Shown here one piece after another: positions 27,821-40,289 of a stretch of DNA of 64,000 bases. The DNA is taken from the NCBI GenBank assembly GCA_037957365.1, contig JARHVA010003525.1, positions 886,001-950,000 on the forward strand, written 5' to 3'. Every line of letters starts with the position of its first letter. The first letter of the stretch is position 1. Made by a program: the position numbers and the translations under genes. A model generated the notes under the pieces. The model searched no databases, was not told where the DNA came from, and was given only the letters and a program-made list of their open reading frames with translations. This DNA is from Torreya grandis. Taxonomy: Eukaryota; Streptophyta; Pinopsida; Cupressales; Taxaceae.

Positions 27821-29511
27821 CCAACTTGACAAAGTGGGCTCATAATGATGAAACAAAGAATCTAAAATGTTTTCAAAGCCAACATCATGCAAGAATCACA
27901 TTTTGAATATACTAAATAAATCTCCCCCTATGATATTTGAACTAAATCACTCCTTGAATACCATCAAATAACTTTCCAATCATGAAAAATCCTCATATTG
28001 GTTTGCAAGCTATCAAGATCCTTAGACCTGTCATCAATTTGCAAGGCACCATAGCTCCCCTAAAACCCTGATCCACTTTGAAGGCTCCCTCTTTATATAC
28101 ATAGATAATTCACATGTATATAATCTCCAATAATTGATACCATCAAATCAAATATCAACATGAGTAACAAAGCACCATGCAAGCTCACTTACCATCATTC
28201 AAAAGGCACCATATAGAATAGCAGAAGCAGTCTAAGAACAACACCATACCTATAACACACTTATAATAGGATAAAATTCTCAACTATTAAAAAAAAAATG
28301 CTAACCTTATTTGAAAATATATCACAAAATTGCTCAATTTCTCTACTACGCCTGCTTAGACCCTTTATAGCCCTATTTGGCCACTATAAACCTCATATCT
28401 CTTTGACATAATAACTTTAAGTCATTAAAATTCATATTTGAAGACCACTACCATGCCCCCTCAAGCATTCAAAGAATGAGCCTCCAAATCATCCTTCTTA
28501 TCATACTTCTTTCTTTAGCCTACTAGCCAATTAAGCCTCCTAGTGAGCTAAAACTTAAATAAAATGAAATATACTCACTTCTATACCACTGTAAATGTTT
28601 TTTTAGATACCCATTAGGTCCATTCAATTAATTTTGAAGATTCCAACCTCCAAATCCAAATTTTAACCACTTTTCCAAACATGCCCAAATCATTAGGCCT
28701 TTAAAGTAATAATTAGTCAAATGTCAACCTCTGATCAATGCAGACACCTAATCTAGATACCATACCTGGAGACCATCAAAAATAACTTCCATGACAAATT
28801 TAAATCCTCCACACCTTTGGGAACCATGAATTCCTTTACGCCACCAAACACATGTTCTTGAGAAGAGAAGCCAATGACCACTCAAAATGTTCCACCTAGC
28901 ACAAAGTCATTCATCCACCTATGAAACCACCTAGAACATATATTAAACATATGTGGAGACCTTATTGAACAAAAATTACTTCATGACACATCTTCATTCT
29001 TTAAGTGACCCTTAAAACTAAGCATTCTAGCCAAACAGAGTCATCATCTATAATAATTACCTTGACTAAATTATCAAAATCACACTTGGGCATCTTAGAA
29101 GCATCTCTAATCTATCTACCCTTATTTGACATGCAAAAACTAGCTTTAATAACTCATTAGCTACCTTCTATCCACTTTAAAACACTATATGAGCTATCTT
29201 GGCCCTTTTTAGGCAGTCATCACTACTAAAAATTGTCAACTTAGACTTTTGACCATAAAACACATATCTAAGCTCATCAAGACCTCAAACCACCTGGGAA
29301 TGACTCATGATAATATTTATTAAGACCTCATATAAACTACTTATTCCATCTCCTTCAAATCACCACTCAATCAAAGCATCAAAACTTGATCAAAATGACA
29401 CTTTAGGACTAGGAGACCTAAACATACCTCTTGAACAAACAATCTTGCTTCTTCACCTACATGAGTCTTTTTTGAAGCATAGATAGAGACCTCCAATCCC
29501 TCATGACTACT
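27821..29511 (-). other. Non-coding 3' part of the copia core
   Basis: About 1.7 kb between the end of gag and the polypurine tract, where pol would be expected. No frame of note on the minus strand and no motif of protease (D-S/T-G), integrase (HHCC, DDE), RT (YVDD) or RNase H. It may be leader or env-like spacer DNA retained after pol was lost. Confidence 0.6.
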
Positions 29512-31974
29512 TTAGAATAGTGTAAATCTTGGAGTGGCCCATATCTTCTCATATTCTAGTTCCTCTTTGGTCAATATAGTCTTATTCTTCTTTGACTTGC
29601 CTATGACTACCTCTTCTATCTTTGAAATTTTCTCCTCCTCTATCAGAATTGAATGGGCAACAAATGAGGATGATATCATGTCTTGATCTTTCTTATCAAC
29701 TAAATTGACCTTATTAAGGTCTATCAATGATTGATCTGTACAAGAAACATCATCATCTATAGCTGCAAAATGATCCATACTTATCTTAAGGCTATCTTTG
29801 TCTTCCTTCTTCAACTTATCATTGTTTTTAATCTCTTCATTGAAAATATGAGTAGATAATGAAAATTATTCAGTAAAAGAAGCACTCTCCACCTTTGAAA
29901 ACACAAAATCCTGATCTATAGACATATAAACTATTACTTTCTTTTCTTCCTTTGGTCTGTATAAGACTTTGTTTTTCTTTTCTTGCAAAATTGGAGCCTG
30001 ATTGATCTTGTCTTGATTAAGAACCTCTTTTTTCTTATAAAATTTAGTAATATGATTAAATCCCTTGCAATTAAAACATACAATCCTTCTTTCATACTGA
30101 CAAAATTTGGCTAAGTGACCAATACTTTGACAATTAAAACATGATAATTTATTAGGAGCATAATCACTTTGATTTATCTTCTTTGGATAATGATTAGCTA
30201 TATGTTCCATATCCAAACACTTGAAACATTTTATGTCATTGATAGAATTAGGCATATTGATTTTCTTAGCCTTCATCTTGTAATCGTTGGCCTTATGACC
30301 AAACTCATGACAAATATGATAGTATCCATTAAATTTCAAATGCTTTATGGCATGATGTTGTCTTACCTTATTGGAGTTAACACTCTTAGTTTGGATATTT
30401 ATTTTTGTAAGTTTGTCTTTCTCCTCTTCAATACCTTTCTCCTTTAATTGAGATACTACTAATGGCTTCTAATTGAAACCCAGGCTTGTTATATCACTTG
30501 AAGACTTTTGATTCATCAAAAGATTGTCAAGATCATTTTTGCTCTTTTCATACTTGGCAAAAGAATTATCTTTATTCAAATCTTTCTCTAATTCATCATT
30601 CAAAAAATTGTTTTATGTAATCAACTTGGAACATTATTTTTCGTTACCTTTTAGGCTTGAGGATATAGACTTAAATTTGGAATTTAATAACATGATTGCT
30701 CATTGATGATCCCTATTATCTTCAATTATATTAGCCTCAAAAATACTGAATTGACCTTCATAGTCTTTCAAATTAGCCTTCAAACCTTTACATACCTTTC
30801 TTTTAATTTTTAAATCTTCAAGAGCATTTTTTAGTCCACTCTTATAATTTGGAATGTCTTCCTCATCTTCTTCATCTAATCGACTCCAGTTTCCTTCAAT
30901 TTGATATGAATAATCACCTTCATCATCTGATTTGATTACCATGAAAATGACTTCATCATCATCCTCTGCTTCATTTTCATTATGATTGTTATCATATTGA
31001 CTTTCATTGCCTATTTATAAATCACTATCATCCATTATTGTGTATAGAATCCTTTTGTCCTTATAGAACATATTTTTGTTATCAAACTTCCTAAATGATA
31101 TCTTGTTTTTATCAAACCTAAAATCTTTCTTACCTTCTTCTTTGTTGTTATCCTCATCTTTCTTATGTTTTTGAGAACATTTGTTTGAAAAATGACCTAC
31201 TTCACCATAGTTGAAGTACTTAAACGGAAACTTAACTCGTTACTTAACTGATCCAGTCTTCAATTTTCTTAAAAATAAAGCAATTAAATCATCATTAGAT
31301 ATATCATCTAATATAACATTTTTTAAATGAGATCCATTAATTTGTATCTTCTTTTATTTAGGCTTGTTATCTACCTTGAAAGAAACATCCTTATTAGGGG
31401 ACTTGTCTTCATTTATCCTCATCTCATAAGCAGTGAGAGATCCATAAAGTACATCCATCTTCATTAGTGTAAGATCATGACTTTCCTCAATTATAGATAC
31501 CTTAGAGCCAAACCTGTAAGATAGAGATCTTAAGACATTTTAAACAACAAAATCTTCTTTAAGATCTTCTCTAAGAACCCTGATAATATTGACCACATCA
31601 TCCACTATATTCAAGAAGGATGCCACAAAATCCTTCATTTTGAGACTCTCAAACTATCTTCTGAAAGTTTGTAATTTTTCTAGCTTAATCAACTTAGTCT
31701 ACATCTCCTTATCTATTTGATAGTGAATGACCTTTGAAAACTCAATCTCTGATATACCACTATAAATACCATTCATATCCTTTGAATTGCTTTCAAATAG
31801 TTTCTTATCAACAACACTAGTAGGAAAACTAGTAGGAAAAACATATCCATCAACAATAATATACCAAACATCAAATCCTAGAGCCATAATAAAATTATGC
31901 ATTCTTGAACTCCAAAAGGCATAGTTAGAACTGTTAAATAATAGAGCTTGTTTGGAAGAGAAACCACCTTGCAT
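29512..31974 (-). pseudogene. gag: Copia-type gag, long frame with stops only
   Basis: One minus-strand frame spans 821 codons from 31,974 to 29,512 without a frameshift; about ten in-frame stops break it. The start resembles copia gag (NYAFWSSRMHNFIMALGFDV), followed by a UBN2-type capsid region with FESLKMKDFV and LTLMKMDVLYGSLTAYEMRI. A degraded zinc knuckle (FNYGEVGHFSNKC) lies near 31,190; an acidic, probably coiled-coil stretch (30,960-30,700) follows; then four CCHC-type knuckles between 30,339 and 30,020, of which only CFNCQSIGHLAKFC keeps all four ligands. A Lys and Glu-rich tail ends at 29,512. Gag would form the particle and bind the RNA. At over 800 codons it is long, as in SIRE/Maximus. 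Several stops look like TGG or CAG converted to TAG. Confidence 0.85.
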
Positions 31975-32036
31975 TCCTTGAGTTGGAATTGTACCTTAGA
32001 ATCACCTTTCTAGATATTAAGCCATAAAAGGACCTA

Positions 32037-32047
32037 CTCTGATACCA
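32037..32047 (-). promoter_or_regulatory. Primer-binding site, initiator tRNA-Met type
   Basis: Minus strand reads TGGTATCAGAG, an exact match to the first 11 bases of the plant initiator tRNA-Met PBS, five bases after the LTR end TTCCA at 32,053. Confidence 0.9.
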
Positions 32048-32052
32048 ATTGA

Positions 32053-34376
32053 TGGAAGTACACACCACTAAGAGGGGGGGAGTGAATCAATTTCTTAACA
32101 ATATTAAAATCCAATTCCCAACTCTTTAAGCTACTTAACCAATCATATCAATATGCAAGATAGATGAATCAAAGAACAAGCATGAATTAAACCATAACAC
32201 AAAGATTTATGTGAGAAACCCTCATGGGGGAGAAAAAACACTCTCAAGTCTATAGAAAAATGGACTATATTCCTATATTATGATTACAAATAAGATACTT
32301 TAGTGAAATACCTAGTTCACAAGGAACACCAACCCCTAAAGATGACATGCACCAACTTGCCTAAGATGTTGAGCACAAAGACAACACCTATCAAATGAAT
32401 AACTCTAGAACTTTTATTGATTCTCATTATGATAGAGAAACCTTGCAAGAAAACCATTATGCAAATATACAACTCCACATAAGTCACCAATCACCAAGCT
32501 AGCTCTTCAACACAAGAAAATAACTCTTGCTCAAATATTTCACTTATATTCAAATAAGCCCTTATAAATTTGATAAAAATAATAAATATAATCAAAAAAT
32601 TATGATGAGTCTAATGAAATTTTTCTTTGATAAATCTCATATAAACATTAGTCATCAAGACACCCAACAACCTTTGCACAAGGTCTTCAAAAATAAATAT
32701 ACACTTGCTTTTCTAACTTCATTCACACAACCAAAAGGCATAAATCATCTTTTATATATACCATTCACTATTATGGTCAGTAATCTCAATTTAGAATATC
32801 TTAATAAATAATTATTGATGTCCCCCAAGGTTAGCTATGATTCTCTGTACAAGCTTTCTATACCATACCATGAACTCATCTCACAAACACCTCATAAATG
32901 AAGCATAATCACACTTGTGTGACTATATTTGACTAAATAAAGATTAGTCATATATTTAAAATCACTACAAACTATATTAAAGAGATCTTAAATACTCTTC
33001 AATCATCAATAACACTTGATCTGACCATCTTACTTGAAAACAAACTCAATCATTCAAAATAGGTTCCTTTTGCTAGCAAAACCATCATGGTCATCTATGA
33101 GTCAACCATTAAATCATATCCAAGTAAATAAGAACAATACTAATCTCATGTATAAAGGGAATATATCCCCTTCATCACCTTCAAGATCTTAGACCCATTC
33201 TTATTCACTTATTAGGCCTTCTAATTCCTCTTTTCACTCTGATCATTCTTTCTCACTTAAGACACCATTTCCTTCATATCAACTAGTCAATATTAACCTT
33301 CTATAAATTTGACACAAAAAGATGAATCTCAATGAAAATTTTCATGGATATTTGGTACAAGTCGTAAGATTCAACAATTAACCATTAGATCATTTAGTCA
33401 TTCATTGAAATCTTCCTCAAAAACAAGAATACTATGAAAAAGACATTTTTTATGGGACCCACACATTGTCAAGAGACCAAAAATATTTTCTCAAACACTT
33501 GAAGGATTTATTAAAAACATATAATCATCATTTTTAATCACCCAATTATTATGAGCCCAAAGCATCAAGATCTTCTCTATTGGGTCTAAGGCTAGGGTTT
33601 TTGCACACAAAGGATATGAACTTAATATATTAACTAATTCTTAGAGAATATTCTTAAGGACACTCCCCAACATTTATAAAAGGATCATATCCCCATGCAG
33701 ACCCTGTACATGCTAACGAACATAAGAAAGTCCTTCTCAAGCTCACTAGACACCTTTCTAGCACCTCTTAAAGCTTTTAAACCAACTTTCTAACTTTGTA
33801 GCTCAAAATCTAACCTCATACCTCATCAACATGGTTGAAAAAACTTTCCTAACCATCTCTCATACAAAAAAAAGCTTCACCAACCTAAAAACACCCTTTG
33901 ACCCTTCATAAGGCCTCACAAGCCCACCTTGGCCAACTAGGCCAATGGCAAAACTACCTTGTAGACCACTAGCCATCTCTTAAAAACCATAAACCTGAAA
34001 TTTTAGTACCTTATACATTTATAACATGCATATTCCAAGCATACTAAGATCCTCATTATGTCACACAAGCCATAGTGCTCAAAGCCTTATAGGTAATCAA
34101 GCATTATCAAGCCTACAAGACATAAACTGACCTACATACCACATGAAGTCAACATTTGAGCATAGAACACATAAAAAACAAGTAAAACATCATCATTATA
34201 GGCTCCATTCAGCCATACGTCATCCACCTAGGACACCCATGTACACCCCTACAAGCATCACATTGCTCCAAGTACATTAGGCCATTATGCTCTATCTCAT
34301 TCTAACCTATCAGACCACTTTGTCATCACTAATGCCACTTGACATCAATGACAACACATTTACCATAAATATCCCA
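32053..34376 (-). repeat. 5' LTR of the gag-only copia element
   Basis: About 2,324 bp, partner of 25,423-27,779. The plus-strand left edge is TGGAAGTACACACC beside the PBS. The right edge near 34,376 (ATCCCA) is where family-B LTR sequence resumes (TTATCTTTCCATC against TTATCTCTTCATCC in the copy at 55,561). Confidence 0.78.
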
Positions 34377-35144
34377 ATAAATATTATCTTTCCATCTTTA
34401 ATGTGACCTTTGAAAAATGGGCTAGTGGTCACATGGTGTCGAGATGACCCCAATGATCCCACTATCAAAGGATGTTGCCTACATATCCAATATTCTAAAG
34501 AGGCATTAGAATAATGTAATTCTCCCATATGTGTTGTATTGTGTGCAAATCATATAATGGGTAAAAATTAAGTATAATAGTGAATTAGCTTATAACTTGG
34601 AAAATCAATCTCTTGAGATGATCCTTTAGTACTTCAAACCTATATATGTGAAATCCCTATGACTGATATGAAAATATGAATAAATAAGAAAGATTTGCTC
34701 AATTGAATGCTATTTTATCTAATTTCTAGGTGAGGAATGATTGAGGGTTGATCTTATATTTATATCAATCCATTTTGAGTAATAACTCACATTAAATAAC
34801 TTAGGTTGACCATTACCATACATTTCATTTTCAAATTAGATGACTTTATGGCACTGGACACTTGCATTAAGACATGATAATTATGTTGATGTTATTATCT
34901 ATCATGAATGTTAATGTTCAGGTAGTATAATAATATGTATAGGTTCAAAACTTATAGAGATGGAAGATAAGTACATTTTAAAATTTTTGGTCAAGATAGA
35001 AGACTTGGGTCATCAATATAAGACTAATCAAACTAAGAAATATAGGCCAAGGGGCACAAAGATAGAGAATATACTAGATTTACAAAAGCGATAAAGGTAG
35101 AAAACTAAGAGTAACAATAAAATTCTGAGTTTGAGAAGTGTACA
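34377..35144 (-). repeat. Family-B LTR, second part
   Basis: Continues the LTR interrupted at 25,422 and ends at TGTACA (35,139-35,144), the LTR start in element sense. Blocks shared with 55,561-56,347 include GACTTAGCTTATAACCT-like and TTGAGGAATGA-like sequence in the same order. The plus-strand reading is the reverse of element sense. Confidence 0.7.
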
Positions 35145-35181
35145 AGACTAAGGTGCTATATAGTCATAAAATATCATATAC

Positions 35182-35951
35182 ATAATCATATGAGCAATAT
35201 TTCTAAAAGTCTAAAACATTCAAAGAGCAACCCATGAGCCATATTTGCCATGTTATAAGCTAGGTCATTGCATGTATTTGATTATCACATATTTCACCCT
35301 TATACACACAAAAACCAACACATAAGAGAACTAAATTAGTTTGAGGCCTCTTCAAATTAGTGGCTATGTAAATAATGCCCATTGATAGAAGGGTCTTTGG
35401 GGTCAACTTGACAATGTGAGCCCACTAACCCATTTTTTAAATAGTCACTCCAAGCGTGAAGATATAGGTTTGATCATTTGATAAACAGTGAAAAAATGTG
35501 TGCATAATATAAATAAATTACAATAAAGGATCTCAAGTTGGTTGCATTTAGATATAGTCAATATTATGTATAAGACACCTACAGTAGAGTTAGAAACATA
35601 TGTCAAAATAACTAATAATATCTGATGCAAGTGTATAAGGCCACATAAATGATATTTTTAGAATATAAAAAATATTCTAAGATCACCATCCAATCCACTT
35701 TAAACTTGTTCCTACTCAAATCTACATGCACAAAGTAAACCAAGTATCATTGTTTCTAATTTATCACAATATTTATCAATAACTGTACTTTACTATTTTT
35801 AACAATATCAGTTGTATAATTTCAAAATAATATTTGTATGAGTTTTTATATTAATTGTACTTATTATTATATTAGCTAACCACCCTTGTGTAAAATCTAA
35901 TCTAATATTCTTAACCCTAGATAAAGCCACTAACAAATTTAGGGTTAAATA
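35182..35951 (+). repeat. Family-B LTR copy, inverted, 5'-truncated
   Basis: Begins 37 bp after the start of the oppositely oriented LTR, so the two lie head to head. Matches the 3' 770-790 bp of the full copies at 59,915-61,200 and 61,255-62,548 (shared GAGCCATATTTGCCA, GCTAGGTCATTGCATG and AGATCACCATC-like blocks). It ends in GGGTTAAATA at 35,951, a degraded form of the TTTAAACA end. Confidence 0.7.
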
Positions 35952-36935
35952 TTTGTGACATTTAGACCATTTAATTTTTCTTTGATTTTGAGAGCTCTTA
36001 TGTGTGTCTCATTTCTTGTTGATCTTATATTATTACTTCCTAGACATTTCCATGATCTATATCATGCATCTTATGACTTGATGTAATCACATACTACATG
36101 CTTTAGTATTATATCTACCTAGACATGTTATTCCCATATACTACATGATACACATAGCTTATATAATTATCTTATGTTTTTGAGGTAAGGTGGCTATCAT
36201 ATTCTATTCCCCTAATCTCAAAAGAGGGGGCATATCAGTAGGGGCATGTCATAGAGGCATGACTTTCATATTTTCATAGTTTTATATTATAGTTGGGGCA
36301 TGTTATATAAACATGTTCTCTACATGTGCACCAATTCCCATATATTCTAAATTTAGTGGGGGCATGTCATATAAACATGTCCTCCACACTTTCACTGATT
36401 TAAAATTCACCAAATTTTATAGTTATATGATTTAGATACATATTTTTGGAATAAATTCTATACATTTGTACTATTATTATAGCCATATTAAATCCTAAGA
36501 CATATATGAGGTGCATATGTCATGCAAGGGGCACTTAAAATTTTCAAAATAAAATAATTTAACAGATTTTAAATACTATTATAGACTATTCTCATAGCCA
36601 TGATGGACTATGGACTATTATTGAGCTAATATATTGTAATATTTGGTTCAAATTTGGAAGAGTGAATAGATTAAATTGCTCAATCTTACCAAATTTATAA
36701 TTTAAATTTGATTAAATAATTTAAATTCACTAGACTCATAAGTTGTATTTGATCAAATCATCTACCCTCACTATATATATAGTGTGAGTTGATTAAATCA
36801 CTCATACTCACCAAGTTATGCACATATTTGGGTTTCAATATTGAGATGAAACAAGCTCAATGGTCATGTTTTAACTAACCTTTACACTAAGATTAGGGGC
36901 ATGTCATCCTAAAATATCTATATACATGCACTTTT
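35952..36935 (+). repeat. Family-B internal DNA with GGGGGCATGTC repeats
   Basis: Non-coding. Aligns in order with 58,731-59,550 (plus strand) and with the reverse complement of 50,886-51,500. Three short copies of a unit with GGGGCATGTCATA and AAACATGTCCTCCAC occur at about 36,240, 36,296 and 36,359. The function is unknown. Copia C was inserted at its right edge; the five bases before that insertion are CTTTT. Confidence 0.65.
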
Positions 36936-37479
36936 TGTTAGGTGTGGATCCTGATTATCTTCCAGGATCAAAGGTTAAAATTTTGATGTTATTTCAGCTG
37001 GGTTTGGATCCCATTCTTTGAATCCCTCATATAATGGGGGGTTTTAGAGGGGGGAGAATTTTTTTATTAAAATTTCCTTAAAATTTTAATTTTGTAGTCA
37101 ATTTGGACTAGTGATTAAAGGTTTCCAGATCTTATGGTAGAAGTTATGTTTAGGTGTTTTAAACCCTAAAATGTATTGATCTATGGCTGAGATGGATTAT
37201 TATGATTTTTTAATGAAATATTATACACAGAGAGGAGGTGGAAAAGGTAAAGTGGTGTAATAGGGTTTGTTATAGGATTTTATTTCTTCCTTGTATTATT
37301 GGAAATAATATACTAGACAAGTTTGGTGGATGTAGCCCATTTTGGGTGAACCATGTTAAATCTCACATCTCCTGTTACGTGCATGCTTATGTTTATTTTA
37401 TAAATGTTTGATTGATTCATTTCATAGTTTCTCTTATATGTGGTTTGGGGATAGATCTAGGTTTTAATTTATTGTAACA
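36936..37479 (+). repeat. 5' LTR of truncated copia element C (544 bp)
   Basis: Starts TGTTAGGTG and ends TTGTAACA, giving TG/CA ends and a perfect 5-bp terminal inverted repeat (TGTTA/TAACA). A perfect PBS follows two bases later. The 544-bp length is usual for copia. No partner 3' LTR is present in the window because the element is cut at 39,941. Confidence 0.78.
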
Positions 37480-37481
37480 AG

Positions 37482-37493
37482 TGGTATCAGAGC
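37482..37493 (+). promoter_or_regulatory. Primer-binding site, initiator tRNA-Met, exact
   Basis: TGGTATCAGAGC, a perfect 12-base match to the plant initiator tRNA-Met PBS, two bases after the LTR end. Confidence 0.95.
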
Positions 37494-37555
37494 AAAGTTT
37501 ATTTTTGCATAATTTTAAATTGTAGGAAGAAAAGGGTTTGACCTCGAGTGGGAGC

Positions 37556-38384
37556 TATGGTGGATGAAAATAAATATAAGGTGGAGAAGTTAAATGGATA
37601 AAACTTATGATTGTGGAAGATGTAAATGGAGGATTAACTTTTCCAAAAGGACATCTATTTTCCATTAGGAGGGCAAACCAAGAAGCCATCGACAATGTTA
37701 GATGAAGATTGGGAATTATTGGATCAGAAAGCCCTTGGAACCATACGGTTGTGCCTTTCATCTTTTTTATCATTAAACATATCACAATAAAAAATAAAAA
37801 TATGCCTTATGAGCACATTAAGCAAGTTATATGAAAAATCCTCTACCTCAAATAAAATATTTTTGATGAAAAGATTGTTTAATATAAAAATGTCTCAAAA
37901 TGGTTCAGTACTAGATCATTTAAATAAGTTTAAAATGATTATTAGTTAGTTACATTATATAAATATTGACTTTGATAATGAAGTTAGGGCTCTTCTTATT
38001 CTGTGTTCCTTCCCTAAAAGCTGAAATAGCTTGTTAATGGCAATAAGTAACTCGATATCTAACAATGCCAAACTAAAATTTGAAGATGTGGTGGGTATTA
38101 TCTTAAGCAAGGAAATGTAAAATAAAAGCATACGTGAAAGATATATATCTAGAAATGTATTAATAGTGGATAACAATGGAAGGTATAAGAATAGATGAAG
38201 AGGAAACCATGGAAAATCAAAAGGGGGTGCAAGATCTAAATTAAGATGTAAGATAAAATGTTAGATCTATGACAAGCCATGACACACAAAGAAAGAGTGT
38301 TGGTTTTGAAAGGAAAAATATGGTAAGGACCAACAAGAAGGTAATAGAGAATAAAATGTAATAGGTGATGTATTACAAGATGAT
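37556..38384 (+). pseudogene. gag: Copia gag of element C
   Basis: ATG at 37,556, 62 bp after the PBS. The opening resembles Ty1/copia gag (KYKVEKLNG, then a stop where Trp is usual). A capsid block SVLDHLNKFKMIIS and then ALLILCSLPKS follow the UBN2 pattern of small copia gags. A single zinc knuckle near 38,260-38,310 reads IYDKPxHTKKECW, with the second Cys changed to Tyr and a stop where Gly is usual. About ten stops interrupt the frame. The product would have been the particle protein and RNA binder. Dead. Confidence 0.82.
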
Positions 38385-39941
38385 ATTATATTTTCTTTGG
38401 ATAATATTGTTGAATCTTGGGTTTTAGATTCAGGTGCTTATTTTCATGATACCCCTCATAGACATTATTTTATAGATTATGTTCAAGGTAATTATGGGAA
38501 TGTTTACCTTGGTGATGATGAACCCTATATCATTATTGGAAAAATAAGTGTTTAGGTTAAATTATAGAATGAAAAAACTTGGGTGCTAAAGGATTTAAGC
38601 ATGTTCCAAGCTTGAAGACAAATTTGATCTCTGTAGGGCAGTTGGGTAGTGAGGGTTGTATGGTCACATTTATAGCCAAATCATGGAAGGTTAAAAAGGG
38701 TTCTTTGGTGGTTGAAAAAGGTAAAAAATTAGGATCTTTATATTTGTATAAAAATAATGCTAATTCATCTTGTGTTGTAATTGCTACAAATAAAAATGTA
38801 ATTTTATGGCATTACAGACTTGGCCACATGTGTGGAAAGGGAATGAAGACCCTACATGCAAAGGATAAACTACCAAGTATAAAATATTTAGATTTGGAAT
38901 TTTGTGGGAACTATGCATATGGGAAAAAAAAACATGTGAGGTTTCTTAGGGTTAGACCAACTACGAAGGAGCATAAGTTAGAGCTTGTGCATACAGATGT
39001 ATGAAGACTAGCTCAAGTATCTTTACTTGGTGGTTCATATTATTATGTTATTTTTATTGATGATGCAACTAGCAAGGTTTGGGTATACTATATAAAAAAT
39101 AACTCTGATGTTTTTGATACATTCAAGAAATGTAAAGATTTAGTTGAAAATGAAATAGGTTTAAAACTAAAATGTCTCAGATCAGATAATAGAGGTGAGT
39201 ATTGTAGTAATGATTTTAACAATTACTATTTAAAAAGTGAAATTCATAGATAGAAAATAGTTCCAGGAACACCAAAATAGAATGGTGTGTCAGAAAGAAT
39301 GAATAAGACTATTATGGAACATACTAGATGCATTAAATTGCATATAGGTTTGCCTTTACAATTTTTAATAGATGCTATAACTAGAACAATCTATTTGATA
39401 AATAGAGGACCTTTGAATGCTTTAGATGGTGGAATACCAAAGGAGGCACGAACTAGAAAAAATGTAGATTATTATTTTCTAAAAGTTTTTGGTTGTGAGG
39501 CATTTTATTATATTGACAAAGAATATAGGAATAAGTTAGAATTTAAGTCTCAAAAATACACATTTAATGGTTATGGAACTACTGACTTTGGATTCCAATT
39601 ATGAAATCTAGAAGATAAGAAAATAACTAGTAGATATGTTGTGTTCCATGAAAAAGTCATGTATAGGGAATAGTTGTAGGAAAATAAGCAAGAATAATCC
39701 AAAAAAGAATATATAGTATTAAAAAACATTACAAGAAAAACATGTCTCAAAGGTTCTTAATCAAAATGTACGATAGGAACAGGTACCTCAAACCCTTGTT
39801 AGAAGATATACAAGAGTAAGTAGACCACCTGATCATTTTTTTCCTTCTTTATATTATTTATTACTCACTAATGGTGGTGAGATATAAAGCTATGAAGAAG
39901 CAGTATAGATTGATCCCAAGGATAAGTGGGAGTAAGCTATG
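38385..39941 (+). pseudogene. pol: Copia protease and integrase of element C, truncated before RT
   Basis: Protease motif SWVLDSGAYFHDTPHR at about 38,415-38,460 keeps the catalytic DSGA. A frameshift near 38,592 leads into the pre-integrase block (HVPSLKTNLISVGQLG), then the HHCC zinc region LWHYRLGHMCG...FCGNYAYGK, with the last Cys changed to Tyr. The integrase core keeps its three acidic residues: HTDV near 39,000, LRSDNRGEY near 39,190 and NGVSERMN near 39,290. A further block (FGCEAFYYIDKEYRNKLEFK) matches the copia integrase C-terminal region. The reading ends at the linker IDPKDKWE before RT, where element D begins. RT, RNase H and the 3' LTR are absent from the window. Confidence 0.88.
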
Positions 39942-39942
39942 T

Positions 39943-39980
39943 GTTGTCCCCAAAAATAGACTTCTCATTTTTGGGACAAC
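39943..39980 (+). promoter_or_regulatory. Hairpin at the LTR start of element D
   Basis: GTTGTCCC(C)AAAAAT and ATTTTTGGGACAAC form a 14-bp stem with one bulged C and a loop AGACTTCTC. The same hairpin occurs at 48,916-48,953 with one changed base. It may be an end-recognition or RNA structure; the role is not known. Confidence 0.75.
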
Positions 39981-40289
39981 ATATGAACTATTATGGTCCT
40001 ACAGGACCAAAATTATCTCTCCCCTTCTCAAAAAATTATTTTGAGCCTTCAAATGCTTCATTATTCAAGCCTTTTCAGATTTCTACGGACTCTACAAATT
40101 CAAAACTACTGACTCTACAGGCTTGAAATTTACTGGTTTAGTAGGTTCAATAACTTTAACAGGTAAAGTCTCTCCAAGGAGCAAGTTTCTAACACTTAGG
40201 AAATTTATAGATTGGTTCGATAGTTCCAAGGTTCAATGCACAGGTTTTTTAATGTGCAAGTTTTCTCTAAGTCTCAAAGTCAAGCGGAA

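Larger units (their letters stand above)
25423..34376 (-). mobile_element. Non-autonomous copia element (SIRE/Maximus-like), gag only
   Basis: Direct repeats at 25,423-27,779 and 32,053-34,376 flank a core of about 4.3 kb. The LTR edge reads TGGAAGTACACACC on the plus strand (the CA end in element sense). A PBS matching initiator tRNA-Met lies at 32,037-32,047 and a polypurine tract at 27,805-27,820; both place the element on the minus strand. The core has a long gag frame and then about 1.7 kb of non-coding DNA, with no protease, integrase, RT or RNase H. The sequence at the 3' end (CAAAGGGGGAGAAGGA with nearby TTGTCATCAATGACAAA-like repeats) and the gag resemble SIRE/Maximus copia elements. 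It sits inside a family-B LTR. A clean target-site duplication could not be resolved. Confidence 0.82.

Noticed and set aside
25418..34381. Target-site duplication of the gag-only copia element (ATTTT against ATAAA)
   Set aside because: Only two of five bases agree and the right LTR edge is uncertain by several bases, so I do not claim one.
37482..37493. TGGTATCAGAGC as part of a tRNA gene
   Set aside because: It is the complement of the tRNA-Met 3' end placed just after an LTR; no cloverleaf can be drawn around it. The same applies at 17,864 and 32,037.
38579..39604. Possible functional copia integrase gene
   Set aside because: The DDE residues are present, but a stop after HTDV, further stops near 39,250-39,280, a lost zinc-binding Cys and the missing RT show that it is a relic.
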